Positions 1 through 6,946 of a DNA stretch of 40,987 nt are shown piece after piece. The notes below the pieces were generated by a model. That model worked only from the letters and a program-made list of their open reading frames with translations, was not told the DNA's origin and made no database searches. The stretch lies in the NCBI GenBank assembly GCA_031538565.1, contig JAVKLS010000030.1, positions 1-40,987 of the forward strand, in the 5' to 3' direction. Numbering within the stretch: position 1 is the first letter of the stretch; each line of letters opens with the position of its first letter. The translations under genes and the position numbers were made by a program. This stretch comes from JASGCK01 sp031538565 (GTDB lineage Bacteria; Pseudomonadota; Gammaproteobacteria; Burkholderiales; Burkholderiaceae_C).

Positions 1-86
1 AATTCGCGGGGCTTGCGCCCCGCCTTGACCAATTCGACCATTTGCAATCTAAATTGCTCTGGGTACGGCTTGTTCTTCTCTCGCAT
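1..86 (-). CDS. IS3-family transposase OrfA, N-terminal fragment
   Basis: Only the first 28 or so codons are inside the window. The protein starts MREKNKPYPEQF and continues with a basic helix of the kind that opens the OrfA helix-turn-helix (a PYPEQFRLQMVELV-like stretch followed by AGRKPRE). The ATG at 86-84 is preceded by AGGAG at 97-93, six bases upstream, which fixes the start. OrfA binds the IS ends and is joined to the OrfB integrase by frameshifting in intact elements. The rest lies off the window. Family assignment rests on this N-terminus plus the adjacent inverted repeat. Confidence 0.75.
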   Translation of the reverse strand, partial: MREKNKPYPEQFRLQMVELVKAGRKPRE

Positions 87-140
87 TTCGGACTCCTTCT
101 GTCTTATCGACAAAGTGTCCGTGAAATCGGGGTAACTTCA
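1..140 (-). mobile_element. End of an IS3-family insertion sequence (partial)
   Basis: The terminal inverted repeat lies at 116-140. Read from outside inward on the minus strand it begins TGAAGTTACCCC and ends CACGGACA. This matches the IS3-type end pattern: starts with TGA, contains TTACCC, and has GGACA about 25 bases in. Just inside it, on the minus strand, is a transposase orfA start with a good ribosome binding site. The element extends off the left edge, so its length, second end and target duplication cannot be seen. Base 141 onward is host DNA. Confidence 0.75.
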
Positions 141-443
141 GATGCAACTCGAAATGCTGTGGCGGATGGTGCATCGAAAGTTAGTGATGGTGCCAGCGCA
201 ATTGCAGCTGGAGCCACAGCGGTTAGTGCCGCGAGCGGGCTTTATGGCAAGCTCGCACAATCAGTTGCTGCTGCCGCAACTGGCATCGCAATAACAGCGG
301 ATGCTCTAGCACAACTAGCTCGTCCAGATTTGGAGAAAGTCTTGCGTGAGCAAATCGCACTTGGCATACCAGCTGATTTACTTGCGAAGCGATATCCACA
401 ATTCGCACCCGTAATTGAAATAATTAAACAAGGACTGAAATGA
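141..443 (+). pseudogene. C-terminal remnant of an exoprotein-like protein, cut by the IS
   Basis: An open frame of about 100 codons runs from the IS boundary to a stop at 441-443. No plausible native start survives: the frame continues leftward into the IS, so the 5' end has been replaced by it. The surviving part is rich in Ala, Gly, Ser and Asp (a VADGASKVSDGAS-like repeat, then AAGATAVSAASG), followed by an acidic-basic tail ending IIKQGLK. Ala/Gly-rich, membrane-like stretches of this type occur near the C-termini of large hemagglutinin-type exoproteins. I offer that only as a guess, supported by the ESPR-like start at 735. It could equally be an unrelated small hypothetical protein. The stop overlaps the next ATG as ATGA at 440-443. 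Confidence 0.45.
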
Positions 444-465
444 AGAAGATGCTTTCATTTTTTTC

Positions 466-738
466 ATGGATAGCGCATTGACTCAGAGAGGTGCGGATGT
501 ATTGGGCATCACTGGACTTTTAACTGGTTGGATTTTGTATTTGTCTTCAATTCGATCAGGGGTTATCTTTTGGGTTGGTTTACTGCTTGCTGTAGGTCTA
601 GGCTACTTGAGTGCATGGGGAGGGTTAGCAGCCAAGTGGGGGTTGAAGCCTTTCACCCGCGACCCGCTAGGTTGGCGCAAAGCAAAAGAGAGTTACAAAG
701 AAAAATATGAATCTGATGCGAAGGCAGACAAGCCATGA
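466..738 (+). CDS. Small membrane protein, unknown function (possible immunity-type protein; start frame in doubt)
   Basis: The open frame encodes 90 residues. Residues about 10-55 contain two hydrophobic stretches (around VLGITGLLTGWILYL and VIFWVGLLLAVGLGYL), followed by a charged tail rich in Lys, Glu and Asp, so it is probably a two-pass inner-membrane protein. I do not recognise the family. The annotated ATG at 466 has no good ribosome binding site. A much better start is the ATG at 440 (AAGGA at 430-434, overlapping the previous stop), but that frame ends after 13 codons at 481. The two frames would join if the T7 run at 458-464 were eight T, giving a protein of about 99 residues. The gene may therefore be frameshifted, or the frames may be joined by slippage. 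Its stop overlaps the ATG at 735. Position beside exoprotein fragments suggests, but does not prove, a CdiI-like role. Confidence 0.5.
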   Translation: MDSALTQRGADVLGITGLLTGWILYLSSIRSGVIFWVGLLLAVGLGYLSAWGGLAAKWGLKPFTRDPLGWRKAKESYKEKYESDAKADKP

Positions 739-875
739 ACCACCACACCCACCGTACGATCTTCAATCGTAAACGTGGTTGCCTAATGGCACAAGCTAAG
801 AACCTGATTAACAACGCGGCAAGCGCAAGGAATGAGTCTTGGGGCTTAATTTCCGATTGCCGTGGCACTGCTTAG
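735..875 (+). pseudogene. ESPR-type signal region of a large exoprotein, truncated after 46 codons
   Basis: The ATG at 735 overlaps the preceding stop (ATGA). The first residues, MNHHTHRTIFNRKRGCLMA, fit the extended signal peptide region (ESPR) that opens type V secreted proteins such as filamentous hemagglutinins and CdiA toxins: M-N, polar residues, IFN, a basic pair, RG, then LM(A/V). In intact proteins a hydrophobic signal core and a TPS haemagglutination domain follow. Here the frame diverges into a non-hydrophobic stretch and stops at 873-875. The gene is a stub, and its last 30 bases overlap the end of the NlpC/P60 gene on the other strand. The ESPR match is by eye. Confidence 0.5.
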
Positions 876-1463
876 TTGCGACTGAGTCGCATCGGACTCC
901 ACTCGCCTTGCGCCGTTAAATCGTTTGTTCCAATAACTGGTGTGGATGTTTTCAATACGCACTTCGGCGCCAGGTTTGGGCGAGTGGATGAAGTTGCCAT
1001 CGCCAATGTAGATGCCCACGTGGCTAAAGGCGCGGCGCATGGTGTTAAAAAAAACTAGGTCACCAGGTTGCAAATCAAGGTTGTCAATTTTGGTGGTTTG
1101 TGCGGCTTGCTGCGCTGCGCTGCGGGGCAAGATTTTTCCTAAACTTTGCTCGTAGAGCGCTTTGACGAAGCCGCTGCAATCAAAACCCGTTTCAAATGAA
1201 TCGCCTCCGCGCTTGTAGGGGAGACCTAAAAAACTCATCGCGCGCAGCACAATATCAGCGCTGGCTTGGTTGACTTTTGCAAGTAGTCCGCTATCCACTA
1301 AAAACGAATCTAAATCTGTTTTTGTATCCACGTTTGTGCGCAGCGCTCCAGCTTCGTCAGCTGGCTTGCTTGCGTCGCCACCAGGCGCAGCGTGCGCCCA
1401 GCACACGCTGGCAAGCATGACTGCGCATAGGCTGGCGCGAAGGAGGTGGGTTAGTCGCGACAT
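846..1463 (-). CDS. Secreted NlpC/P60 family peptidoglycan hydrolase
   Basis: This 205-residue protein has an N-terminal signal peptide (hydrophobic core about 8-22, Ala-X-Ala-type cleavage near 24-26), a linker, and an NlpC/P60 (C40) domain from about residue 68 to 192. The catalytic triad is visible: Cys96 in FDCSGF, His148 in SHVGIY, and His160 as the third polar residue. LQPGDLVFF, typical of the fold, lies between them. Such enzymes cut the D-Glu-diaminopimelate bond in peptidoglycan stem peptides in the periplasm, often during cell separation. The length is normal for a single-domain secreted member. It is transcribed divergently from soxR, with 109 bases between the starts. Its function is probably unrelated to sulfur oxidation. 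Substrate is inferred from the family. Confidence 0.88.
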   Translation of the reverse strand: MSRLTHLLRASLCAVMLASVCWAHAAPGGDASKPADEAGALRTNVDTKTDLDSFLVDSGLLAKVNQASADIVLRAMSFLGLPYKRGGDSFETGFDCSGFVKALYEQSLGKILPRSAAQQAAQTTKIDNLDLQPGDLVFFNTMRRAFSHVGIYIGDGNFIHSPKPGAEVRIENIHTSYWNKRFNGARRVESDATQSQLSSATAIGN

Positions 1464-1526
1464 GGCGCGAGTTTAACCGACGACGAAAAAAATCAAGGGA
1501 AAGTCCTATGTGTTTTTTCTGTCGAT

Positions 1527-1556
1527 TTGTTCAAAATATCACTAATTGCTTATATT
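1527..1556 (+). promoter_or_regulatory. Predicted sigma-70 promoter of the sox operon
   Basis: TTGTTC at 1527-1532 and TATATT at 1551-1556 are separated by 18 bases. Transcription would start near 1563, leaving about ten leader bases before the soxR ATG at 1573. No Shine-Dalgarno sequence is present in that leader, so the first cistron may be translated from a nearly leaderless message. The whole promoter is overlapped by a dyad that could be the repressor site. Confidence 0.5.
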
Positions 1557-1561
1557 GTGAA
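1530..1561. promoter_or_regulatory. 32-bp dyad, candidate operator for the ArsR-type SoxR
   Basis: The sequence is symmetric about 1545/1546. Of the 16 base pairs between half-sites, 12 are complementary: TTCA (1530-1533) with TGAA (1558-1561), AATAT (1535-1539) with ATATT (1552-1556), A1541 with T1550, and a central AATT. ArsR/SmtB-family repressors bind AT-rich imperfect dyads of about this length. The site covers the spacer and -10 element of the predicted promoter, so binding would block transcription. Assignment to the adjacent soxR product is inference from position. Confidence 0.55.
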
Positions 1562-1572
1562 TTTAAAAAATA

Positions 1573-1959
1573 ATGCCAACTAAAGCTAAAGTCAACAACA
1601 AAGTAGGTGAGGTCAGCGCATCACGGGTGTTTGCAGTGGCGGCGGAGTTATTTAGTGTTTTGTCCACGCCGATTCGATTGCGAATTTTGGGCGCTTTGTG
1701 CGATAGCGAGCAGTCGGTGTCACAAATTTTGGAGAAGGTGGACGCCACGCAGCCTAATTTGTCGCAGCATTTGGCGATTTTGTACAGGCACGGCGTGATT
1801 GCCAAGCGCAAAGAAGGCGCGCAGGTTATTTACAGCGTAAAAAATGAAAAGGCGGTGGCGCTGTGCCGCTCGGTGGTGTCGCAAGTCGCCATTGAGTTGG
1901 AGGAGGAAGGCGGCGTGCGCACGAGTGAGCGTTTATCGGAAAGGCGGTTTGCAACATGA
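1573..1959 (+). CDS. soxR: ArsR-family repressor of the sox operon (SoxR)
   Basis: This 128-residue winged-helix protein has a recognition helix in the stretch TQPNLSQHLAILYRHGVI (about 59-76), followed by a beta wing containing KEGAQVIYSV. It belongs to the ArsR/SmtB fold and is the first gene of the sox operon, in the position held by soxR in other sulfur oxidisers. The metal-binding ELCVCDL-type motif is absent. Instead there are just two cysteines, Cys43 and Cys98, one near the start of the DNA-binding core and one in the C-terminal helix. Related sulfide sensors (SqrR, BigR, YgaV) use a similarly placed pair to sense persulfides. The stop overlaps the soxC start (ATGA at 1956-1959), so the two are translationally coupled. 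It probably represses its own operon through the dyad at 1530-1561. Confidence 0.85.
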   Translation: MPTKAKVNNKVGEVSASRVFAVAAELFSVLSTPIRLRILGALCDSEQSVSQILEKVDATQPNLSQHLAILYRHGVIAKRKEGAQVIYSVKNEKAVALCRSVVSQVAIELEEEGGVRTSERLSERRFAT

Positions 1960-3281
1960 TTCAAAAAGCACCTGAAGGATTTTTATCCCAAGCCGATATC
2001 AAGGCTATTTTTACGGGACGGCGTGATTTGTTTGCTAGCGCGTTGAAAGCTGCTCTGTCTGGTGTGGCTTTGGCAGCGGCACCTGCTGCGCTGGCGCAGG
2101 ACGACCCAAACATCATGAATTTGCCCGAGCACTCCAAAGGCTTGGGGCAGGGCGTAGCGGTGCGTCCTTACGGTACGCCTAGCATCTATGAGAAAAATGT
2201 AGCTCGCCGCCAAAGCCCAGGGCTGACGCAGGTGACGCAAGCTGGCGTCAGTTTTACGCCGCTGCAAAGTTTGTTTGGTATTACAACGCCCAGTGGCTTG
2301 CATTTTGAGCGTCACCACCAAGGTTGGTGGGATATCGATCCGAGGCGTCACCGATTGATGATAAATGGGTCGGACGACAAGATGCTCAAGCGTCCCATGG
2401 TGTTTACCGTGGACGATTTGATGCGTATGCCGTCTATTTCACGCACGCACTTTATTGAATGTGGTGCGAACAGCGGCATGGAGTGGGGCAACGTCGCTGT
2501 GCCAACGGTGCAGTACACGCACGGGATGCTCTCGTGTAGCGAATTTACAGGCGTGCCTTTGCGCGTGCTGCTGGAGATGTGCGGCGCAGACTTTACGCGT
2601 GGCAAGTTTGTGTTGGCCGAAGGGGCGGATGGATCGTCGATGACGCGCACCATTCCCGTCAGTCTTATTCAATCCGATGAGGTATTGGTGGCTTACGGAC
2701 AAAATGGCGAAATGCTACGTCCCGAAAATGGTTATCCGCTGCGTTTGGTTGTGCCTGGCGTGCAAGGCGTTAGCTGGGTTAAATACTTGCGCCGTATTGA
2801 GCTGGGAGATCAACCTTACGCCACCAAGGACGAATCGCTGGGTTACGCCGATTTGATGAAGGACGGTCAGCACCGTCAGTACACCAGTATTCAGGAGGTC
2901 AAATCAGTTATCACCAGTCCTAGCGGAGGACAAAAATTGCTGGCCACTGGGCCGCACACCATTACGGGCGTGGCGTGGAGTGGGCGCGGCAAAATTGAGC
3001 GCGTCGATGTCTCGATTGATGGTGGTCGTCACTGGCACGAAGCGCGGCTACAAACGCCGATTCAGTCCAAGTGCCTCACGCGGTTTCAACTGCCCTTGCA
3101 CTGGACGGGAACCGAGCCGCTATTTTTAATGAGCCGCGCTGTGGATGAGACAAAGCACATTCAGCCGACCTATGCACAAAACCGCGGCGTGCGTGGTTCT
3201 CGCGGTATTTATCACAACAACTCGATTCAAACATGGTTGATAGAGCCAAGCGGGGAGGTCAAAAATGTTCAATTGGCGTAA
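1956..3281 (+). CDS. soxC: Sulfane dehydrogenase molybdenum subunit SoxC
   Basis: This 441-residue protein belongs to the sulfite oxidase family. It has a twin-arginine signal (GRRDLF at about 21-26, hydrophobic region, cleavage near AALAQ at 44-48), a molybdopterin domain whose metal-ligand cysteine is Cys169 in HFIECGANSG, and a C-terminal Mo-co dimerisation domain beginning around residue 310 (TSPSGGQKLL). SoxC with the cytochrome SoxD oxidises the outer sulfur atom bound to SoxY in the periplasm, releasing six electrons per thiosulfate. Presence of soxCD implies complete oxidation to sulfate without sulfur globules. It overlaps soxR by four bases and soxD by 17. Length and motifs are normal for the family. 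Confidence 0.93.
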   Translation: MIQKAPEGFLSQADIKAIFTGRRDLFASALKAALSGVALAAAPAALAQDDPNIMNLPEHSKGLGQGVAVRPYGTPSIYEKNVARRQSPGLTQVTQAGVSFTPLQSLFGITTPSGLHFERHHQGWWDIDPRRHRLMINGSDDKMLKRPMVFTVDDLMRMPSISRTHFIECGANSGMEWGNVAVPTVQYTHGMLSCSEFTGVPLRVLLEMCGADFTRGKFVLAEGADGSSMTRTIPVSLIQSDEVLVAYGQNGEMLRPENGYPLRLVVPGVQGVSWVKYLRRIELGDQPYATKDESLGYADLMKDGQHRQYTSIQEVKSVITSPSGGQKLLATGPHTITGVAWSGRGKIERVDVSIDGGRHWHEARLQTPIQSKCLTRFQLPLHWTGTEPLFLMSRAVDETKHIQPTYAQNRGVRGSRGIYHNNSIQTWLIEPSGEVKNVQLA

Positions 3282-4425
3282 GCTCGTGCGTAGTTTGGTT
3301 GTTGCGCTGGTCGGTGGCGCGAGTCTTTTCGTAACCTGTTCAAGCCTGGCGCAAAGCCAAAAACAAATCAGTGCCAGCACGCTTGCAGGACTTGGCAGAG
3401 GCGCAACGCCTGCTGAAGTGGCCGCATGGGACATCGACGTACGTCCAGACTTCAAAGGCCTGCCCAAAGGTTCGGGGAGCGTGGCGCAAGGTGAAAAAAT
3501 TTGGGACGGCAAGTGCGCGTCGTGCCACGGCACATTTGCCGAAAGCAACCAAGTCTTTTTTACGTTGATGGGTTACACCACGAAGCAAGACGTGGAAACG
3601 GGGCGCGTTGCGAGCCTACAGCTCACCAGCGACGTGCCTTATCGCAGCATGATGATGAAGCTCAGCACCGTCTCTACGCTGTGGGATTACATCAACCGCG
3701 CCATGCCGTGGACAGCGCCTAAGTCACTCAAACCTGACGAGGTCTATGCCGTGACCGCTTTTTTGCTCAATTTGGGCAATGTGATTCCAGACGATTTTGT
3801 GCTCTCCGATAAAAACATAGCGCAAGTGCAAAAGCGCATTCCAAATCGAAACGGCATGACGCTCAAGCACAGTATGTGGCCTGGAACGCAGCTAAGTGGC
3901 ATCAATGGCTTGACCGCAAAGCCCGACACTCAGGGATCTAGCTGCATGAAAAATTGCGCGAATTTACCGAAGGTGGCAAGCAGCATTCCCGCTTACGCCA
4001 TGACTGCACACGGTAACTTGGCAGAGCAAAATCGTTTGGTGGGCGGCGTGGTTGGTTTGGATACGAGTGATCCCGTGGTTACAACGCGGCATATCGGTCA
4101 TGAAGTCCCTGCGCCACCAGCCGTGCACACCGCACCTGCGGCGACTGCAAAGACTGTCAAAATAAGCGCGGCGGAGGTCATGCCACTTTTGCAAAAAAAT
4201 ACGTGTACGGCTTGCCATGCGGTGTCTGGCAAACTGCTAGGCCCATCGTTTGAAGAGGTGGCTAAAAAATACGCAGGACGCGCCGATGTGGCGGCTTATT
4301 TGGCAAGCAAAATTAAATCGGGAGGGGTCGGTTTGTGGGGCGTCATCCTCATGCCGCCCATGAGTGTGAGTGAGGATGACCTGCACAAAATCAGCCAGTG
4401 GTTGGCGCAAGGTACATTAGAGTAA
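3265..4425 (+). CDS. soxD: Diheme cytochrome c SoxD, partner of SoxC
   Basis: The protein has 386 residues, an N-terminal signal peptide (hydrophobic about 8-25, cleavage near SLAQ at 27-30) and two c-type heme sites, CASCH at 84-88 and CTACH at 314-318. The two cytochrome domains are joined by a long segment containing a further cysteine pair (Cys227, Cys231). This layout is that of SoxD, the electron-accepting subunit of the sulfane dehydrogenase SoxCD. An Ala/Pro/Val-rich linker at about 280-298 separates the second domain, which resembles a class I cytochrome c. The ATG at 3265 follows GGGAGG at 3252-3257 and lies inside the end of soxC, so expression of the two subunits is probably coupled. 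Confidence 0.92.
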   Translation: MFNWRKLVRSLVVALVGGASLFVTCSSLAQSQKQISASTLAGLGRGATPAEVAAWDIDVRPDFKGLPKGSGSVAQGEKIWDGKCASCHGTFAESNQVFFTLMGYTTKQDVETGRVASLQLTSDVPYRSMMMKLSTVSTLWDYINRAMPWTAPKSLKPDEVYAVTAFLLNLGNVIPDDFVLSDKNIAQVQKRIPNRNGMTLKHSMWPGTQLSGINGLTAKPDTQGSSCMKNCANLPKVASSIPAYAMTAHGNLAEQNRLVGGVVGLDTSDPVVTTRHIGHEVPAPPAVHTAPAATAKTVKISAAEVMPLLQKNTCTACHAVSGKLLGPSFEEVAKKYAGRADVAAYLASKIKSGGVGLWGVILMPPMSVSEDDLHKISQWLAQGTLE

Positions 4426-4463
4426 GCATTAGAGTTGGCAGCATTTTTATAGGAGTGATTAGT

Positions 4464-4943
4464 ATGCAGCGAAGAGAATTTTTAAACCACGGTGTCACTG
4501 TGGGTCAAACCGTGATGGCGTTGGCGGTCGCAGCGGGTCTCATTCCCGCAACTAGCTTGGCGCAAAACGCCGCAGGCTGGAATAAGGCGGCGTTTGAGGG
4601 GAAAAATTTAGCCGAAGTGGTTAAGGCGCTGGGCGATGCAGCCGCAGCCACGGCAAGCGATGGCGTGGTTTTAACGGCCCCCGAAATTGCTGAAAACGGC
4701 AACGTGGTGCGCATGGGGGTGGACAGCAAACTGCCAAACACTTCCATGATTGCGCTTTTGGTAGAAAAAAACCCTGCGGTTTTATCTTGCACATTTGATG
4801 TGATTACAGGCTCAGACGCGAGCTTTGCCACCAACGTCAAGATGGGGCAAACCTCGAACGTGTACGCGCTTGCCAAGGTGGGCGATAAGTTCTTTTATGC
4901 CGTCAAAGAAGTCAAGGTCACGCTTGGCGGCTGCGGCGGGTAA
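4464..4943 (+). CDS. soxY: Sulfur carrier protein SoxY
   Basis: SoxY carries the sulfur substrate through the whole Sox cycle on a C-terminal cysteine arm. The arm is plain here: the protein ends GGCGG. I place the start at the ATG at 4464, preceded by AGGAG at 4451-4455, giving 159 residues. A longer frame from 4398 would overlap soxD and lacks the signal layout. From 4464 the protein opens MQRREFLNHG, a twin-arginine signal, with a hydrophobic region to about 30 and cleavage near SLAQ. The mature part is an immunoglobulin-like beta sandwich typical of SoxY. SoxY forms a heterodimer with SoxZ, encoded 24 bases downstream, and is exported with it by the Tat system. Confidence 0.94.
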   Translation: MQRREFLNHGVTVGQTVMALAVAAGLIPATSLAQNAAGWNKAAFEGKNLAEVVKALGDAAAATASDGVVLTAPEIAENGNVVRMGVDSKLPNTSMIALLVEKNPAVLSCTFDVITGSDASFATNVKMGQTSNVYALAKVGDKFFYAVKEVKVTLGGCGG

Positions 4944-4967
4944 TCCATCAATACAAAAGGAAAAAAT

Positions 4968-5279
4968 ATGTCTGATCCAATGCGAATTAGAGCCTCGGTG
5001 CTAGGCGAAAAAACAACGGTGCGCGTGCTCGTTAGCCACGAAATGGAAAGCGGTCAACGCAAAGATGCCGCAGGAAAAGTCGTGCCTGCGTGGCATATTC
5101 AAACCATTAGCGCTACGCACAACGGGCGCACGGTCATGAGCGCGCAGTGGGGCCCCTCTATTTCTAAAAATCCATTTTTGCAGTTTGCGTTTAAAGGCGG
5201 CAAGTCGGGCGATGAAATCGCGGTAACTTGGACGGACAACCGAGGCGATAAGCGTACGGACAAAGCCTCGATCGCTTAA
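4968..5279 (+). CDS. soxZ: Sulfur carrier scaffold protein SoxZ
   Basis: This 103-residue beta-sandwich protein has the usual SoxZ start (SDPMRIRAS), the segment VRVLVSHEMESGQRKD and the C-terminal DNRGDKRTDKASI. It has no signal peptide of its own, as expected, because SoxZ is carried through the Tat translocon bound to SoxY. SoxZ forms the stable SoxYZ carrier and holds the swinging cysteine arm of SoxY. The ribosome binding site AAAAGGAAAA lies just before the ATG. Length and sequence are normal for the family, and the position directly after soxY is the usual one. Confidence 0.94.
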   Translation: MSDPMRIRASVLGEKTTVRVLVSHEMESGQRKDAAGKVVPAWHIQTISATHNGRTVMSAQWGPSISKNPFLQFAFKGGKSGDEIAVTWTDNRGDKRTDKASIA

Positions 5280-5299
5280 TTTTTTGAAAGGTGACGACT

Positions 5300-5623
5300 A
5301 TGCGAGTTTTTTACATCCCAGCGTTGGCGCTTGTGGCGGGCTGCGTTCTTGCAGCGACGCTGCCCGCGCAGGCACAAGACGACACACTGCAGGCCCAAAC
5401 TTTGGCAGCAACGTGTGCGGCGTGCCACGGCACGAACGGTCGTCCTGTTGCGGGATCGATTGTGATGGGTTTGGCGGGACTGCCTAAAGACGTCATCGTC
5501 ACGCAAATGAAAGCGTTTAAGTCGGGCGAGCGCACAGGCACGGTGATGAACCAACTGGCTAAAGGTTTTAGCGACGCGCAAATCGTGCAAATGGCGACGT
5601 ATTTTTCCGCCCAAAAACCATAA
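5300..5623 (+). CDS. Small class I cytochrome c of the sox operon (SoxE/FccA-like)
   Basis: I choose the ATG at 5300, nine bases after the alternative GTG at 5291, because the AAAGG at 5287-5291 is properly spaced for it. The 107-residue product has a signal peptide (cleavage near PAQAQ at 22-26) and one heme site, CAACH at 39-43. The later GLAGLPKDVI and a C-terminal helix (QIVQMATYFSAQKP) fit a c553-like monoheme cytochrome. It lies 9 bases upstream of a sulfide dehydrogenase flavoprotein gene. That pairing matches the flavocytochrome c sulfide dehydrogenase (FccAB) or the SoxEF pair, where the cytochrome takes electrons from the flavoprotein. The exact symbol cannot be decided from sequence alone. 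Confidence 0.85.
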   Translation: MRVFYIPALALVAGCVLAATLPAQAQDDTLQAQTLAATCAACHGTNGRPVAGSIVMGLAGLPKDVIVTQMKAFKSGERTGTVMNQLAKGFSDAQIVQMATYFSAQKP

Positions 5624-5632
5624 GGACTTGAT

Positions 5633-6922
5633 GTGAAAAAATCTTCTACTCGTCGCGCATTTTTACAGTCCTCTGCGGCGCTTTCTTTGTTGGGGCTTGA
5701 GGCTTGTACGACCACCAAAGCGTTCCCTGCTAAAGCGCAAGTTGTAGTGATTGGCGGTGGCTATGGCGGTGCAACCGCCGCCAAATACATTCGCTTACTC
5801 TCTAACTACAAGATCAGTGTTGTCTTGATTGAGCCAGACGAAGCCTTTGTGTCGTGTCCTCTTTCTAATTTGGTTGTGACAGGCGTTAAAAAAATTGATG
5901 ACATCACCATGCCCTACACGGGACTTTATAAAACGCAAGGCATCACGGTTGTGCGAGATAGGGCGCAAAGTATTGATACCAGCAAAAAAACAGTGCGCTT
6001 GGTAAATGGCAACTCCATTGCCTACGACAAGCTGGTGGTGTCGCCTGGCGTGGACATGATGCACGACTCCATTGAGGGCTATCAAACCGCTTACGACGCA
6101 GGGCAAGTACTGCACGCGTGGAAGGCGGGCCGCGAAACCGTAGCGCTGCATAAGCAGCTAGTGGATATGCCCGACGGCGGCGTTTTTGCCATCACCATCC
6201 CCGTGGCACCCTATCGTTGCCCCCCAGGCCCTTATGAGCGAGCCTCGGTGATAGCCAATTACTTCAAACAGCACAAACCCAAATCAAAAGTGCTGATTTT
6301 GGATGGTAATCCTGATGTCACGTCCAAAGGCGCACTCTTTAAAAAGGTGTGGGCAGAGCAGTACAAAGGTCTTTTGGAGTACCGCCCCGATCACAAAGCC
6401 ACCGCAGTCGATGGCAAAGCAGGCGTGATTCAGTTTGAAGTGCAAGGCGATGTGAAAGCCAGTGTGATTAACGCCTTGCCCGCCATGCGCGCGGGTTTGA
6501 TTGCGGTGAACGCAGGGCTTGCCAATATGGCCAACGGACGCTGGTGCGGCGTGAACTACCAAACCTTTGAGTCCACGGCAGCCAAAGACGTGTTTGTGAT
6601 TGGCGATTCGATTCAAGTTGCCCCTCTCATGCCTAAAAGTGGACACATGGCAAACAACCACGCCAAAGTGGCGGCGGCGGCTATTGTGGCGCAGCTTGCA
6701 GGCTGGGAGGTCAATCCAAACCCCATGCTCATCAATACCTGCTACAGCTTTGTGAACGACAAAGAGGTGATTCACGTTGCCAGCGTGCATGAATATGTGA
6801 CCGCAGAGAAAACATTTAAAACCGTTTTAGGCTCTGGCGGACTCAGTCCTGCGCCATCTGCACTAGAGGCGCAGGACGCCATGAACTGGGCAAGCAATAT
6901 CTGGGCAGATATGCTTGCCTAA
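5633..6922 (+). CDS. fccB: Flavocytochrome c sulfide dehydrogenase, flavoprotein subunit (FccB/SoxF)
   Basis: This 429-residue periplasmic flavoprotein starts at a GTG at 5633. The N-terminus carries a twin-arginine signal (STRRAFLQ, about 5-12). The FAD-binding motif VVVIGGGYGG starts at about residue 36. Two cysteines placed like the redox pair of FccB are present, in FVSCPLSN and in YRCPPGPYE. The protein continues with the second dinucleotide domain and the GDS motif (FVIGDS) near the flavin, and ends with a C-terminal domain as in FCSD-flavin-bind proteins. It should oxidise sulfide and pass electrons to the cytochrome encoded upstream; the SoxF homologue also reactivates oxidised SoxYZ in some bacteria. 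Location between soxZ and soxA supports the SoxF reading. Confidence 0.88.
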   Translation: MKKSSTRRAFLQSSAALSLLGLEACTTTKAFPAKAQVVVIGGGYGGATAAKYIRLLSNYKISVVLIEPDEAFVSCPLSNLVVTGVKKIDDITMPYTGLYKTQGITVVRDRAQSIDTSKKTVRLVNGNSIAYDKLVVSPGVDMMHDSIEGYQTAYDAGQVLHAWKAGRETVALHKQLVDMPDGGVFAITIPVAPYRCPPGPYERASVIANYFKQHKPKSKVLILDGNPDVTSKGALFKKVWAEQYKGLLEYRPDHKATAVDGKAGVIQFEVQGDVKASVINALPAMRAGLIAVNAGLANMANGRWCGVNYQTFESTAAKDVFVIGDSIQVAPLMPKSGHMANNHAKVAAAAIVAQLAGWEVNPNPMLINTCYSFVNDKEVIHVASVHEYVTAEKTFKTVLGSGGLSPAPSALEAQDAMNWASNIWADMLA

Positions 6923-6946
6923 GCGCAAACTTCAGAAAGGTTAGAC

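Noticed and set aside
458..465. Classic X-XXY-YYZ minus-one ribosomal frameshift site
   Set aside because: The zero-frame reading is A-TTT-TTT, so the first position would mispair on slipping. RNA polymerase slippage or a mutation is more likely.
653..868. Minus-strand 71-codon frame between the membrane protein and the NlpC gene
   Set aside because: It is antisense to two overlapping plus-strand frames and has no ribosome binding site or recognisable features.
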